Positions 30,656-41,897 of a stretch of 49,758 nucleotides of DNA are shown in pieces. The stretch lies in assembly GCA_033064195.1 (NCBI GenBank), contig JARBJD010000445.1, forward strand, positions 1 to 49,758, written 5' to 3'. The translations under genes were made by a program, and so were the position numbers. Each line of letters begins with the position of its first letter. Within the stretch, counting starts at the first letter, position 1. This DNA comes from Blattamonas nauphoetae (taxonomy: Eukaryota; Preaxostyla; Oxymonadida). Below the pieces are notes generated by a model. That model saw only the letters and a list, made by a program, of their open reading frames with translations, did not search any database and was not told where the DNA came from.

Positions 30656-32675
30656 TAGTGGTGAAATAACCCGCAGAGGGTGAAATAACCCACAGTGGTC
30701 TCTTTCAATGCGCAGGTGGAAGTATTTTTATTTTTCGTTTTTCTCTCTAGATTGAAGATCATTCATCAGTTGGTTTTTACTGAAGACAAATCACTGTTTA
30801 ATAAGTTGATAACTTGAATGAAATCAAAATCTGATACTGTTTGAGATTGTACTTCACTCATCATCATCCCTCACCATTTCTCGTCTCGGACTCATTGGAG
30901 AGATCAGGTTTAGTTCTTCTGTCGAAATTGGCGACGATGATCGAATTCTTTTCTGTTTTTGGATTTTATCTTCGATTTTCACCCCAGGATCGCTCGGTTT
31001 CCAGGTTGAGTTTTGACGAACACGTCAATCGTCATCTGTTTGGTTTTGCATTTGGCAATAGGTCGAGGAGGGGCTGTCAGCACGCGTCCATGCGCCTTTG
31101 GTTGACATTCGGTGTTGATCGATGGCTGTGAAGTGGGTTTGAGCCCATTCTGCTTCTTCCTTTCAACTGATTCCTTCACTGCCTTTCGCATGAGTTTATT
31201 CATGCTCTCCAACAACGGTTCAATAGCAGTTGGTTTCAGACCAGTTCTCCGGAAACTGCCGAGAATTAGTGACTTTTGAAATCCAAGTCGGATCGCATCC
31301 GGAATGGCCTCTGCCAGAGCTTTTCTATACTCCGAGATACTGAGGGTGGATGGAGGGCAGAAAGTTTTGGTGAGGTGGCCCTTGATAGTGGCGAACGGAT
31401 ACTGGTCTAAAGGCTGACATACATGTGAAGTGTGCGGAGGGATCAATAAGATTTCGATATTGAGTCGTTGTGCTTCAGTTAAAACCTCCGGATTGTACCG
31501 GGTCTGGTGGCCATCCATTACCAACATAGATCGCTTTTTGGCTTTTCCTAGATTTCGACGTTGTTGGTCGATTTGAGGCAAAATGAAAGTCAGCATCACT
31601 TCTTGGAAGGTTGAGGTATCGATCCATCCAACACCTCGATAAAGAAAGGTTATGTTATGGTTTTTGAGACTGAGGAACTCCGGAGCTTCTGATTTTCGTG
31701 GCCAGAGGATAATTGGATTCAGATGCGAACCGGACGATCCAATGCATGCACATAAGGTCGCATTCGTGACCCTTGGATTTTCTTGGGCGACTTTTATGGC
31801 TACTGAAGTTGTTGAAACAACAAGTGATTTTGTGTCATTATCAATTCTGAGCGAAGATTCATCAAAATTGTAGATGAGATCTTCGTCGATTTTGCCTTCG
31901 GATACACGACTCGAAAATAGATCAATCCATGCTCGTAGAGTTGGCTCTGTGGTATTGTCCTTTCTTTCGAGTGCGATGTAGGTCGGACTGTACTGGATCA
32001 GCCAGTGTCGTCGACCCAACCAATGATTCAACCACTGAACGCTGGGTTCTGGTTTATCTTCCCTAAAACGAAGACTTGATTTCCAGATGATACGTGCCTG
32101 ATTGTCATTAAAACGGAATCAGAACAAACTTGAATCAGTATATCTCGTTTTTTCGCGAATCCGTGTTCTTCCACAGTTTGAAGGATGAACTGTTCGAGAA
32201 GTTCTTCATCAGCCACGGTAAACTTGTTTGGAGCATGTGCAACGCCGACCTGTTGATTCTTGTTGAAAGATGTGATCGCCCTGTTCAACTGATGAGGGCT
32301 GCAGATTCCCGCATTCACAACGTCAATGTGGCGGACAGGCTGCTCTAGATACAATTTGAGTCCTTTTTCTGCTTTGTTGGTGATTCCTCGATACTCCGCC
32401 TCAGCGAGACAGCGAGATATCTCTGAGGGAGTCAGATATGAGGACATAAATGAAACATGGTGGGTGATGATCAGATTCACTTCCTCGATTTGCACTCACA
32501 TGAGACAGAACACAAACAAAGGATTGTACAATTATGATTTGCACAATGTGCAACTATGAGATGATAAAAATCAGAATAGCAAGAAGAAAACTACTCAGAA
32601 ACTCGCTCTATCAGACGCGGATTCAAAGGGAGTCACACTTGGTTATTTCACCCACCGCGGGTTATTTTAGGACTA
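30656..32675 (-). mobile_element. Pogo-like DNA transposon, copy 1
   Basis: 2,020 bp, flanked by TA duplications (30654-30655, 32676-32677). The TIRs are ~36 bp: the left begins TAGTGGTGAAATAACCCGC and the right, complemented, TAGTCCTAAAATAACCCGC; both continue GGGTGAAATAACC. Each TIR contains two AAATAACCC cores. The single gene is an intact transposase. It is translated identically to copy 2. It inserted at the TA of the LINE TAA stop codon. Confidence 0.95.
30979..32447 (-). CDS. Pogo/jerky-type DDE transposase
   Basis: I place the start at the ATG at 32447 (M-S-S-Y-L-T-P-S-E). Exon 1 (32130-32447) and exon 2 (30979-32097) flank a 32-nt GT...AG intron (32098-32129) in phase 0 after D-I-L-I-Q, giving 478 residues. 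The N-terminus has a helix-turn-helix (A-E-K-G-L-K-L-Y then V-V-N-A-G-I-C-S) and a CENP-B-like second helical module (A-D-E-E-L-L-E-Q-F-I). The catalytic triad is D185 (Y-N-F-D-E-S-S), D301 (L-V-M-D-G-H-Q) and D337 (Q-P-L-D-Q), with 35 residues between the last two. I-P-P-H-T-S-H is the usual strand before the third Asp. All catalytic residues are present, so it may be active. Confidence 0.92.
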
Positions 32676-33264
32676 TACTCGCCCTTGGAGGGGCCGTTGA
32701 GTCTGCCCGCACCAGTTTCTCTTACCACTGGTCGGGACCCATCTGGGGGCTGCCGCTTCCTTGCACCAGCTTTGGGCTGAGTCTTCGGTCGTCCACGGCA
32801 CTTAGGTGGGGGGTCCGTTCGGGGGCTGTCGGGAGCCCATGTGGGGTCATCTTCCTGGGAGAGAGAGTCGTCACAAGAAGATGAGAAAGAAGAAGAGGGA
32901 GTCGATTTCTTCCTTCGTCCTGTTCGCGGGACTTGCCTCTTGAGTCTTGTCCACTTTGGTCTGGCAAAGTTCGGAGCCAATGACCCATCATCTTGTTTCG
33001 GGTTGGGTACCTTGCGTTTTGGTCTGAGAGTCCTTGGGGGGAAGTTGCCCTTGGAGGGGCACTTGTGTGAAGTGACTTCCTCATCAATCGTCAAGTCAAC
33101 GAAAGGTTTCCTTTTTGAGCCATTTTGGGGCTGGCCCGAGTCGTTGTGGTCGTCGTCGGAATCCAACTCAATCAGAACAGCCGAGGGCGGTATTAGGGTT
33201 TAACGGCGGATGCTGAAGTGCTGAATCAGGAACGAAAAGCGAAAGAACAAAATAATAAAAGTTA

Positions 33265-35284
33265 TAGTGGTGAAATAACCCGCAGAGGGTGAAATAACCC
33301 ACAGTGGTCTCTTTCAATGCGCAGGTGGAAGTATTTTTATTTTTCGTTTTTCTCTCTAGATTGAAGATCATTCATCAGTTGGTTTTTACTGAAGACAAAT
33401 CACTGTTTAATAAGTTGATAACTTGAATGAAATCAAAATCTGATACTGTTTGAGATTGTACTTCACTCATCATCATCCCTCACCATTTCTCGTCTCGGAC
33501 TCATTGGAGAGATCAGGTTTAGTTCTTCTGTCGAAATTGGCGACGATGATCGAATTCTTTTCTGTTTTTGGATTTTATCTTCGATTTTCACCCCAGGATC
33601 GCTCGGTTTCCAGGTTGAGTTTTGACGAACACGTCAATCGTCATCTGTTTGGTTTTGCATTTGGCAATAGGTCGAGGAGGGGCTGTCAGCACGCGTCCAT
33701 GCGCCTTTGGTTGACATTCGGTGTTGATCGATGGCTGTGAAGTGGGTTTGAGCCCATTCTGCTTCTTCCTTTCAACTGATTCCTTCACTGCCTTTCGCAT
33801 GAGTTTATTCATGCTCTCCAACAACGGTTCAATAGCAGTTGGTTTCAGACCAGTTCTCCGGAAACTGCCGAGAATTAGTGACTTTTGAAATCCAAGTCGG
33901 ATCGCATCCGGAATGGCCTCTGCCAGAGCTTTTCTATACTCCGAGATACTGAGGGTGGATGGAGGGCAGAAAGTTTTGGTGAGGTGGCCCTTGATAGTGG
34001 CGAACGGATACTGGTCTAAAGGCTGACATACATGTGAAGTGTGCGGAGGGATCAATAAGATTTCGATATTGAGTCGTTGTGCTTCAGTTAAAACCTCCGG
34101 ATTGTACCGGGTCTGGTGGCCATCCATTACCAACATAGATCGCTTTTTGGCTTTTCCTAGATTTCGACGTTGTTGGTCGATTTGAGGCAAAATGAAAGTC
34201 AGCATCACTTCTTGGAAGGTTGAGGTATCGATCCATCCAACACCTCGATAAAGAAAGGTTATGTTATGGTTTTTGAGACTGAGGAACTCCGGAGCTTCTG
34301 ATTTTCGTGGCCAGAGGATAATTGGATTCAGATGCGAACCGGACGATCCAATGCATGCACATAAGGTCGCATTCGTGACCCTTGGATTTTCTTGGGCGAC
34401 TTTTATGGCTACTGAAGTTGTTGAAACAACAAGTGATTTTGTGTCATTATCAATTCTGAGCGAAGATTCATCAAAATTGTAGATGAGATCTTCGTCGATT
34501 TTGCCTTCGGATACACGACTCGAAAATAGATCAATCCATGCTCGTAGAGTTGGCTCTGTGGTATTGTCCTTTCTTTCGAGTGCGATGTAGGTCGGACTGT
34601 ACTGGATCAGCCAGTGTCGTCGACCCAACCAATGATTCAACCACTGAACGCTGGGTTCTGGTTTATCTTCCCTAAAACGAAGACTTGATTTCCAGATGAT
34701 ACGTGCCTGATTGTCATTAAAACGGAATCAGAACAAACTTGAATCAGTATATCTCGTTTTTTCGCGAATCCGTGTTCTTCCACAGTTTGAAGGATGAACT
34801 GTTCGAGAAGTTCTTCATCAGCCACGGTAAACTTGTTTGGAGCATGTGCAACGCCGACCTGTTGATTCTTGTTGAAAGATGTGATCGCCCTGTTCAACTG
34901 ATGAGGGCTGCAGATTCCCGCATTCACAACGTCAATGTGGCGGACAGGCTGCTCTAGATACAATTTGAGTCCTTTTTCTGCTTTGTTGGTGATTCCTCGA
35001 TACTCCGCCTCAGCGAGACAGCGAGATATCTCTGAGGGAGTCAGATATGAGGACATAAATGAAACATGGTGGGTGATGATCAGATTCACTTCCTCGATTT
35101 GCACTCACATGAGACAGAACACAAACAAAGGATTGTACAATTATGATTTGCACAATGTGCAACTATGAGATGATAAAAATCAGAATAGCAAGAAGAAAAC
35201 TACTCAGAAACTCGCTCTATCAGACGCGGATTCAAAGGGAGTCACACTTGGTTATTTCACCCACCGCGGGTTATTTTAGGACTA
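33265..35284 (-). mobile_element. Pogo-like DNA transposon, copy 2
   Basis: Same length, TIRs and TA duplication (33263-33264, 35285-35286) as copy 1, offset by exactly 2,609 bp. The predicted proteins are identical. It also sits in the LINE stop codon. It is most simply explained as a tandem duplication of copy 1 with its flanks rather than an independent insertion at the same base. Confidence 0.95.
33588..35056 (-). CDS. Pogo/jerky-type DDE transposase, second copy
   Basis: Identical in translation to the gene at 30979-32447: ATG at 35056, 32-nt intron at 34707-34738, stop TGA at 33588. The same HTH modules and the D-D-(35)-D triad are present. Identity over both exons and the intron supports recent duplication, or a collapse/duplication artefact in the assembly. 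Confidence 0.92.
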
Positions 35285-38200
35285 TACTCGCCCTTGGAGG
35301 GGCCGTTGAGTCTGCCCGCACCAGTTTCTCTTACCACTGGTCGGGACCCATCTGGGGGCTGCCGCTTCCTTGCACCAGCTTTGGGCTGAGTCTTCGGTCG
35401 TCCACGGCACTTAGGTGGGGGGTCCGTTCGGGGGCTGTCGGGAGCCCATGTGGGGTCATCTTCCTGGGAGAGAGAGTCGTCACAAGAAGATGAGAAAGAA
35501 GAAGAGGGAGTCGATTTCTTCCTTCGTCCTGTTCGCGGGACTTGCCTCTTGAGTCTTGTCCACTTTGGTCTGGCAAAGTTCGGAGCCAATGACCCATCAT
35601 CTTGTTTTGGATTGGGTAGCTTGCGTTTTGGTCTGAGAGTCCTTGGGGGGAAGTTGCCCTTGGAGGGGTACTTGTGTGAAGTGACTTCCTCATCAATGGT
35701 CAAGTCAACGAAAGTTTTCCTTGTTGAGCCATTTTGGGGCTGGCCCGAGTCGTTGTGGTCATCGTCGGAATCCAACTCGATCAGAACAGCCGAGGGCGGT
35801 ATTTGAGTTTGGGGTGTTCTGGTGGACTTTGAGGAGCCCGGAATTGGGTTGGGTGAAATTGAAGGTGGAGGAGTGAAAGAGGTCGGAAGAGGATCTGAAC
35901 CGAATGTGATCTGCTCCAGAGAGGGCTCAATGTCAATGTCGATATCAGTGAGGGTCAGCCCAGGAGGGGGCATCTGGCTGACTTCGGCATCCTGTGTGGT
36001 CGACCCAGGAATGGGCAAGAGACCGACTTCAGCATCACTTGGGGTCAGCCCTGGGGCGGGCTCTTGATCAACATAGATATCAGTTGGGGGCAACCCGAAG
36101 ATGATATCTTGAACGACTTCGGCATCATTGGAAGGGAGTTCAGCAATCATCTCCTGACCAACATCGGCATCTTTTTGAGTCGACCCTTGGAGGGGCAGTT
36201 GGGTGGCATCGACATCCATTGGAGTTGGCCCAAATTGGGGTTGAATGGAGAAATCACAAACGGGTGGATTGTCTTCCGAAAAGAGTTCCTCGAATGATAT
36301 TTCGGGTTTCTCGTCAGTCCTTCGCTCTGACAACTCCCTGTGTGAAAAGTTGGTTGAATCAGGTTCACGGCGGGTACTGGTCAAAGACATTGGATTTTCG
36401 AGATTGGGCCCCGAAATGGGCAAATCACTGTCGGAACGATCAACTTCCATTCCTGCATTCACGAGATCACTGTCCCCGGATTGGGCCAGTTCGTGATCGG
36501 AACTGTCCCTTTCCATGGTCTCGACAGTGTGCTCTTCTGGTGACGTGGAGGTCATAGTGACCGTTGAGCCCTCAGAAGGGTCAAGAGATGGAAGTTGATA
36601 GGGAGACTCTGAAGATGAAGTTGGAGCCGCAAGGGGCGATTGAGAAACTTTATGTTCAGAGTTGGGTTGTGGAACATAATAAAAACGAGGAGTGAAAATG
36701 ATGGAAGTTGGCCGGGTGAGGGCGGGAGTGTGTTTTTCAACTGATTGGTTATTTGCCGGGAGGTTGAGCGTAAGTTGATGATTTGAAGATTTTCGAGATG
36801 GCCCTGGGAGGGGCACTTGAGGTGGTCCAAGAGGAGGTGAAGAAGAAGGCGAAGTTGAGGGGGGGCCCTGAGAGGGCAAAGCAAGATTCGGCCCCAGAGA
36901 GGGCAAAGCAAGATTCGGTTGTTGAGAATGAAGAGTCACAGCACTGAGTAAATAAGTTGTGCTTGGTGAAGGTTGGATGTTGAGCCCATTTTGGGCATCT
37001 TGTTGAACTGAAAAATGTTGGAGAGCCCATGTGAGTTGTTGGCAGACACGACGTTCCATGATGCATCTGCTCTGTTCCAAGACAAGAGAGGTCATTTGAA
37101 GGAAGTGGTAGACTTGGGCTGACTTGTGCCCATCTCGGGCCACCTTCTTCATGAAGTCCAAGAACAGTTCCATGTTGTCCCCAAGCTGACCATTCTCACT
37201 GATCCCAATTCCAATCACCTTATGTTCTTGTCCAAGTTTCTTGTAGTGTTTGAACTTGCCCTCTTCAGCTTGGTTGACAGCTGTTCGAGGGTCGGGGAGG
37301 AGACCCCGGTGGAGGGCATTTGGAATGTCTTGGGCGATTGTCAAGTCGAGCCCAAAGGTGAGTGTGTTCCCAGAGCGGTCACCACCCTGGAGGAGGTTAG
37401 TAACGAATTTGTGATTGCTCACTTGGGTTGTGATGGTGACTCGGATGTCAGCAATGGCCCCAGCCGGTCTGGGCTTTGTGCCCAAATTGATCCCATCCAT
37501 CCAAACTGGCTTTTCCAACTCAGTGACCACATTGGGGATCTGTTGAAGAAGACGGTTCAACCAAAGTTTGATTGTGGTATGTCGGGCTGTCCTTGCGGAG
37601 CCATTGAGTTGGCAGCAAGAGGCATGGTCGACCCGAAATTGGACTGAACAAATTGGGCAAGGGACAGAATAGTTCAGGTTCCTTCCTTGTTTATCCAGCA
37701 GTGTTTTCCCCAATTCGTACGATGTGGGCTCTTTGAGCATTCTGTAGTTGAGCGAGTTCAGAATGGTGTCGTTGTCCAAAACATGGAATTTGTCCACAGG
37801 CATCATGGTGACCCAAAAATGGGCTCGACTAGCACAGATCGTGGCATGTCGATTTTTCGCCCAATCTGGGAGAGGGTCCCTCCATTGGGTCAATTTGTCC
37901 TTTTCCAACAGTCGAACCATCTTCCCCTGCCCGCGTCGGGCTTTTTCAAATTGGTCGGGATTCAGCATGTTGATGACTGAAATGACCATCTGAAGGGGGC
38001 TGAATGTTGATGATGGTGGTTCCTGCCCGAGTTGGAATGGAGCCCCAGATGGGTTGGGGTTGGCTTGCCATAGGAAGGGCCGTCTTGATGTCATGGCATG
38101 AACCCGGGAAGGAATGTTTGAGCCCGCGAATGAGCTGAAACCAAGTCCACCATCTTCAACGTTGGCATGGATCAGAATGGAGTTCGACTGTGGGAGATGG

Positions 38201-41200
38201 AAGAAAGTGAGGAGATGCGTGATGAGAAGAGCATCAGCCTGGCGAAGGACATGCCCCGAAATGGGCAGAGTTCGAAGGAGGTGAAGAGGTCGAACATCGA
38301 TACACTGTCTCAGAAGGAGCAGATGTGCTTGATGTGACAACAGCCCCAGGAAGGGGAATAAGCCATCAGATTTTTGGACTTTGTCAAGAAACATTTGATC
38401 ACGTTCATTTTGGTCCAGGGTGAGAAGTGTCCCCAGAAGGTGCATTGAAGTCGTTGGGGTGATTGTTGAACCCATGAGCCCAAATGGGGCAGTTGAGATT
38501 TGACCATCGAGGATGGAGACAGCCACAGTCTTAGCTGGGTTGAGTTGAAGCCCATGTTCACTGAGAGAGTTGTGAAGACGGACCATGGAGGATGTGAGAG
38601 ATCCAAGTGAGGACGCCACAATGACCAAGTCATCCAAATAGCCCCAAACTTGAACAGCCCCATCAGGGGTTTCAGCTTCAGACATGCATCTGGTGTGGTA
38701 CAGAGCAAAGAGGGCAGGCGACAACGGGCACCCTTGTTGAACACCCCTGGTGTTGTGAATGACGGCTCTCTGACCATGACTGTCCAACACCAACTTTTCC
38801 TTTGAAAATGCTTGTGCCAGAAATTGGACCAGCTGGGGGTCATGGTGATCCAGTTGCACAATTTTGTCAATGAGGAGCTGTCTTCGGACACATTGGTACG
38901 CATTGGACATATCGAGGGCAGCAACGACCAAATTGGTTTTCTGAGCAATAGCCCCATCCAGGGCATCTCCAACTGCGAAAACGATCTCTTCAATTCCATT
39001 GGGATGACCCACCCCTCGTTGTCTGGGGTGGATCCGATCGAGAAACCATTGACGGTTACGTTGGAGAAGGACACGGGCCATGAGCTTTTTCAAAGAATGT
39101 TGGACCGAAATGGGCCGAACACCACCTTTGGCCTTTGGAATGCCCACCATCCTGACCAAACACCATGCCGTGGGCACAAAGCCTTTTTCCAGACATTCAG
39201 AAATCACAGCCCCAATGAGGGCAGAAACGGGTTTCAGATGAGTTGCTGACCGTTTCAGGAGTTCTGCTGTGATTCCATCAAGAGATGCCGTTGAGTTCGA
39301 ATTGAGTCGCTGAAGTTGGGTTTCGACATTTTCAAGTTCAAGGTCCCACCCTTCTCGGGGCTCACCAAGATCTTGAAGAGTCAATTGGCGAGGGTCATCA
39401 GCGTTGTGAAGGGTTTGGATAATTTGGACCATGTCTTCGAAAGGAATCTCTGGAACTGGATGAATGATTTTGGAAAGCTCTTTGAGAGCCCTGGATGGTT
39501 TTCCTTTTGCCACAAGAGTTTCGATCTTTTTCTTCTCAGCTCGGCCCAATCTGGGGCCTTCCGATGTCTCTTCAGTTGGCGGCTTCCACTGGAAAGGTTG
39601 CTCCCCTTTGGGCTTTTTCGGCTTTTTGGTCTTCAGAACATAAGGAGTAGCCGAGAGCCTCCAAACAGCAGTATCCACATTTTCGAAGTTCACATCTCTT
39701 TCTCTCAAAAGTTGGGCTATTTTGGCGAAATGATGTTTGAGGAGCTGACTGGCCGCATTCAGATGCTTTGTCGTGTCATCTTCATCCCAGAACACATATC
39801 CAAGGTCTTCAGAATATTGGACCCCATCAAGGGCCAAAACATCAATTTTCTTGTTGGAGATGGTTCGAAGTGGTGGCGGGAGAAGATGTCGTTCAACAGT
39901 TGGAAGGGCTGTTTGTCCTTTGAGGTTCGCCAGGATGAGGTTGGTGTCACGATCCTGTCGAGATGGCATTTGGGTTCCTGCCATCGAAGGTGTGACCGAT
40001 GGGGGCCCATCCGTGGGCTGCCTTCTTTTCGCCTTTGGACGAGGACCACGTGTTCCAACGATTGACTCTCTGGGGGGTTTCGGAGTCTGTCCAGGCTGTT
40101 TGGATGGAGGTGGAAGACTGAAGATTGTTTCTTTGGCTTTGAACCCATTCAGGGTCTGAGTGTCTGATTCATGGCAAAGGGCTGTCAATTCATCATCAGA
40201 GATGGACATGATGGATGATGTCGGAAAAGAGAGTGAAAGCCCCTCGTGGGGCACTTGTCCAATTCTGGGGAGGAGGGCCGAAAATGGGCAAAAGACAACT
40301 CTCTCCAACTTTTTGATGGAATTTCGAGAGGAAATGAGAGTTGAGACGAACTGGGTCTCTGATTGCTTTTGACCCTTGTTTCTCAGAATTCGATGGAGTT
40401 GCTCATTGTTCAGTCTGGAAGCCACTTTCCAAGCTTGTCTGGCCCATTGGCGGGCTTGATCCTTGACCACGCCAATCGCCCCAATTTGGGCTGATTCAGA
40501 AGGATCGGAATCCGATGACTCTTCTGCGGGACATTCTTCAGATGAATCATCAAGACAGATCGTGAATCGAGGTTCCCTTGGACGAGGTGAAACTTCGCCC
40601 AATTTGGGCTCATTTGATGAAACCATTGGAGTTTCAGTAACGGGTTGAGAGCGAGATGGAAAACCGTAGAATTCTTCGAAAGTGACCTCCTGAGGGTTGC
40701 CTGGAGGCGGAACGGTGATGAAGTCCCAAACAGGATTTTCAACATTGGCCAAATTTATCATGCCCGTGGAGGGGTCGATGGCATGACGAAGTTTCTCAAT
40801 GTCTTCAAAATGTGCAGGATCGATGAGTGTGGTTGGGACTGGTCTCTCCACTGATTTTTTCACAGTTTTCTTTCGATTCTGAGAGATTGTCAATTCGACC
40901 CCGGATTGGGTCAATGTAACTGTGTTGGTTTCTTCAAAGGTCTTTTCAACACTTTCGATTGACACTCTTGATTGAAGCCCCAAATTGGGCTGATCAGTGA
41001 GATACGCAGGTTCCTTGACCAGGCAGTTGAGAGGGTCATCACCATCAGGAACATATTCAGTGTCAGAACAGTCATCCCCAGAGTGGTCATCTGGTGGGAA
41101 GATCCATGGCGTTTGGCGATCTCTTTCTTTCATGAGGGCCTGAAGGGTAGCAAGGAGAGGGGGTCCATCTTGGAATGGGGGCCCATCTTGGGGCTCTTCA

Positions 41201-41586
41201 ACAATCGGAGCGAGGGGTGGTGGTTCTGGAATGACTGGTTCCATCGAGTTTGGACGGAAGTATTCGAAGGGCAGACTGACAACTGATCGAAGGGCCCTTC
41301 TGAGGAACAGTGGGTCGGAACTTTCTTCAACATCATTTTGAAACAAGCTGAGTCGTTTTTCGAGTTGTCTTCGTGAAGGATCGAATGGGCGATGTTCGTC
41401 CCAAGGAAGGGCAGAATTGATGTTGGACTGATCAGTGCTCGTGTTTTGATTGTTCAAGGGAACAATGGCAGTTGAAGAAGGAATCGATTCAGGATGGGCA
41501 GTTGGTGCAGCATCTTCACAAACAACATCTTGAATGATGCCCCGATGTGGGCTGATGGACTGCTCCAACACGAGTGACTCTTCCAA
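35257..41586 (-). CDS. LINE ORF2: reverse transcriptase and endonuclease
   Basis: An uninterrupted frame of ~2,110 codons (first plausible codon is TTG; no ATG at the 5' end). Residues 1-780 are disordered, Pro/Ser/Glu-rich. Reverse transcriptase spans ~795-1060, with S-L-D-G-I-T-A-E-L-L, G-G-V-R-P-I-S-V, Q-Q-G-C-P-L-S-P-A-L-F and the catalytic G-Y-L-D-D-L (~981-986). A Cys/His cluster C-P-I-C...H-A-S-C-C...H lies at ~1310. A PD-(D/E)XK restriction-like endonuclease follows (~1345-1480: R-P-A-G-A-I-A-D-I-R-V-T, G-L-D-L-T-I, E-E-G-K-F-K-H-Y). The long tail is disordered and basic at its end. The native stop TAA after S-K-G-E was split by the pogo-like insertion; the frame now reads eight to nine codons (Y-S-P-K-I-T-R-G-G) into its TIR. 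Confidence 0.9.
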   Translation of the reverse strand: MEESLVLEQSISPHRGIIQDVVCEDAAPTAHPESIPSSTAIVPLNNQNTSTDQSNINSALPWDEHRPFDPSRRQLEKRLSLFQNDVEESSDPLFLRRALRSVVSLPFEYFRPNSMEPVIPEPPPLAPIVEEPQDGPPFQDGPPLLATLQALMKERDRQTPWIFPPDDHSGDDCSDTEYVPDGDDPLNCLVKEPAYLTDQPNLGLQSRVSIESVEKTFEETNTVTLTQSGVELTISQNRKKTVKKSVERPVPTTLIDPAHFEDIEKLRHAIDPSTGMINLANVENPVWDFITVPPPGNPQEVTFEEFYGFPSRSQPVTETPMVSSNEPKLGEVSPRPREPRFTICLDDSSEECPAEESSDSDPSESAQIGAIGVVKDQARQWARQAWKVASRLNNEQLHRILRNKGQKQSETQFVSTLISSRNSIKKLERVVFCPFSALLPRIGQVPHEGLSLSFPTSSIMSISDDELTALCHESDTQTLNGFKAKETIFSLPPPSKQPGQTPKPPRESIVGTRGPRPKAKRRQPTDGPPSVTPSMAGTQMPSRQDRDTNLILANLKGQTALPTVERHLLPPPLRTISNKKIDVLALDGVQYSEDLGYVFWDEDDTTKHLNAASQLLKHHFAKIAQLLRERDVNFENVDTAVWRLSATPYVLKTKKPKKPKGEQPFQWKPPTEETSEGPRLGRAEKKKIETLVAKGKPSRALKELSKIIHPVPEIPFEDMVQIIQTLHNADDPRQLTLQDLGEPREGWDLELENVETQLQRLNSNSTASLDGITAELLKRSATHLKPVSALIGAVISECLEKGFVPTAWCLVRMVGIPKAKGGVRPISVQHSLKKLMARVLLQRNRQWFLDRIHPRQRGVGHPNGIEEIVFAVGDALDGAIAQKTNLVVAALDMSNAYQCVRRQLLIDKIVQLDHHDPQLVQFLAQAFSKEKLVLDSHGQRAVIHNTRGVQQGCPLSPALFALYHTRCMSEAETPDGAVQVWGYLDDLVIVASSLGSLTSSMVRLHNSLSEHGLQLNPAKTVAVSILDGQISTAPFGLMGSTITPTTSMHLLGTLLTLDQNERDQMFLDKVQKSDGLFPFLGLLSHQAHLLLLRQCIDVRPLHLLRTLPISGHVLRQADALLITHLLTFFHLPQSNSILIHANVEDGGLGFSSFAGSNIPSRVHAMTSRRPFLWQANPNPSGAPFQLGQEPPSSTFSPLQMVISVINMLNPDQFEKARRGQGKMVRLLEKDKLTQWRDPLPDWAKNRHATICASRAHFWVTMMPVDKFHVLDNDTILNSLNYRMLKEPTSYELGKTLLDKQGRNLNYSVPCPICSVQFRVDHASCCQLNGSARTARHTTIKLWLNRLLQQIPNVVTELEKPVWMDGINLGTKPRPAGAIADIRVTITTQVSNHKFVTNLLQGGDRSGNTLTFGLDLTIAQDIPNALHRGLLPDPRTAVNQAEEGKFKHYKKLGQEHKVIGIGISENGQLGDNMELFLDFMKKVARDGHKSAQVYHFLQMTSLVLEQSRCIMERRVCQQLTWALQHFSVQQDAQNGLNIQPSPSTTYLLSAVTLHSQQPNLALPSLGPNLALPSQGPPSTSPSSSPPLGPPQVPLPGPSRKSSNHQLTLNLPANNQSVEKHTPALTRPTSIIFTPRFYYVPQPNSEHKVSQSPLAAPTSSSESPYQLPSLDPSEGSTVTMTSTSPEEHTVETMERDSSDHELAQSGDSDLVNAGMEVDRSDSDLPISGPNLENPMSLTSTRREPDSTNFSHRELSERRTDEKPEISFEELFSEDNPPVCDFSIQPQFGPTPMDVDATQLPLQGSTQKDADVGQEMIAELPSNDAEVVQDIIFGLPPTDIYVDQEPAPGLTPSDAEVGLLPIPGSTTQDAEVSQMPPPGLTLTDIDIDIEPSLEQITFGSDPLPTSFTPPPSISPNPIPGSSKSTRTPQTQIPPSAVLIELDSDDDHNDSGQPQNGSTRKTFVDLTIDEEVTSHKYPSKGNFPPRTLRPKRKLPNPKQDDGSLAPNFARPKWTRLKRQVPRTGRRKKSTPSSSFSSSCDDSLSQEDDPTWAPDSPRTDPPPKCRGRPKTQPKAGARKRQPPDGSRPVVRETGAGRLNGPSKGEYSPKITRGG

Positions 41587-41897
41587 TACTTGACCCTGAG
41601 ATGGGTCAATTGGTGGTTTCGAGAGAGGTGTTTTTGTGTTCGACGTCTTCGTCTGGAAGGTTTGGTGGCGACCTTCTTGGGCTCATTTTCGGTCGAGGGT
41701 GGACAGTGTTGAGGGGAAGTTGAACTTTTCAGGGCTCTCACTTTTTCAGCCATCCATTCTCTTCCACGAGCTGACACTGCTGATTGTGATTTCGAAGGGC
41801 TTGTTGACCTATTCAGAGAGTCAGAGGGGCCAACAGGAATGATGTTTGACCCATCGTGGGGCTCACCCTGGAATGGTGCTGTTTGAAGCTTCATCAT

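Larger units (their letters stand above)
30583..33191 (-). mobile_element. LINE relic b containing pogo-like copy 1
   Basis: 3' UTR 30583-30653, pogo-like element 30656-32675, then ORF2 tail 32676-33190. The unit is 2,609 bp and is repeated at the same period in 33192-35800. The tail is a chimera: its left side (Gly-Arg-Leu-Asn-Gly) matches the full-length LINE, while its right side (K-R-K-P-F-V-D, S-H-K-C-P-S) matches relic a. That is expected of an unequal crossover between LINE tails. Confidence 0.75.
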
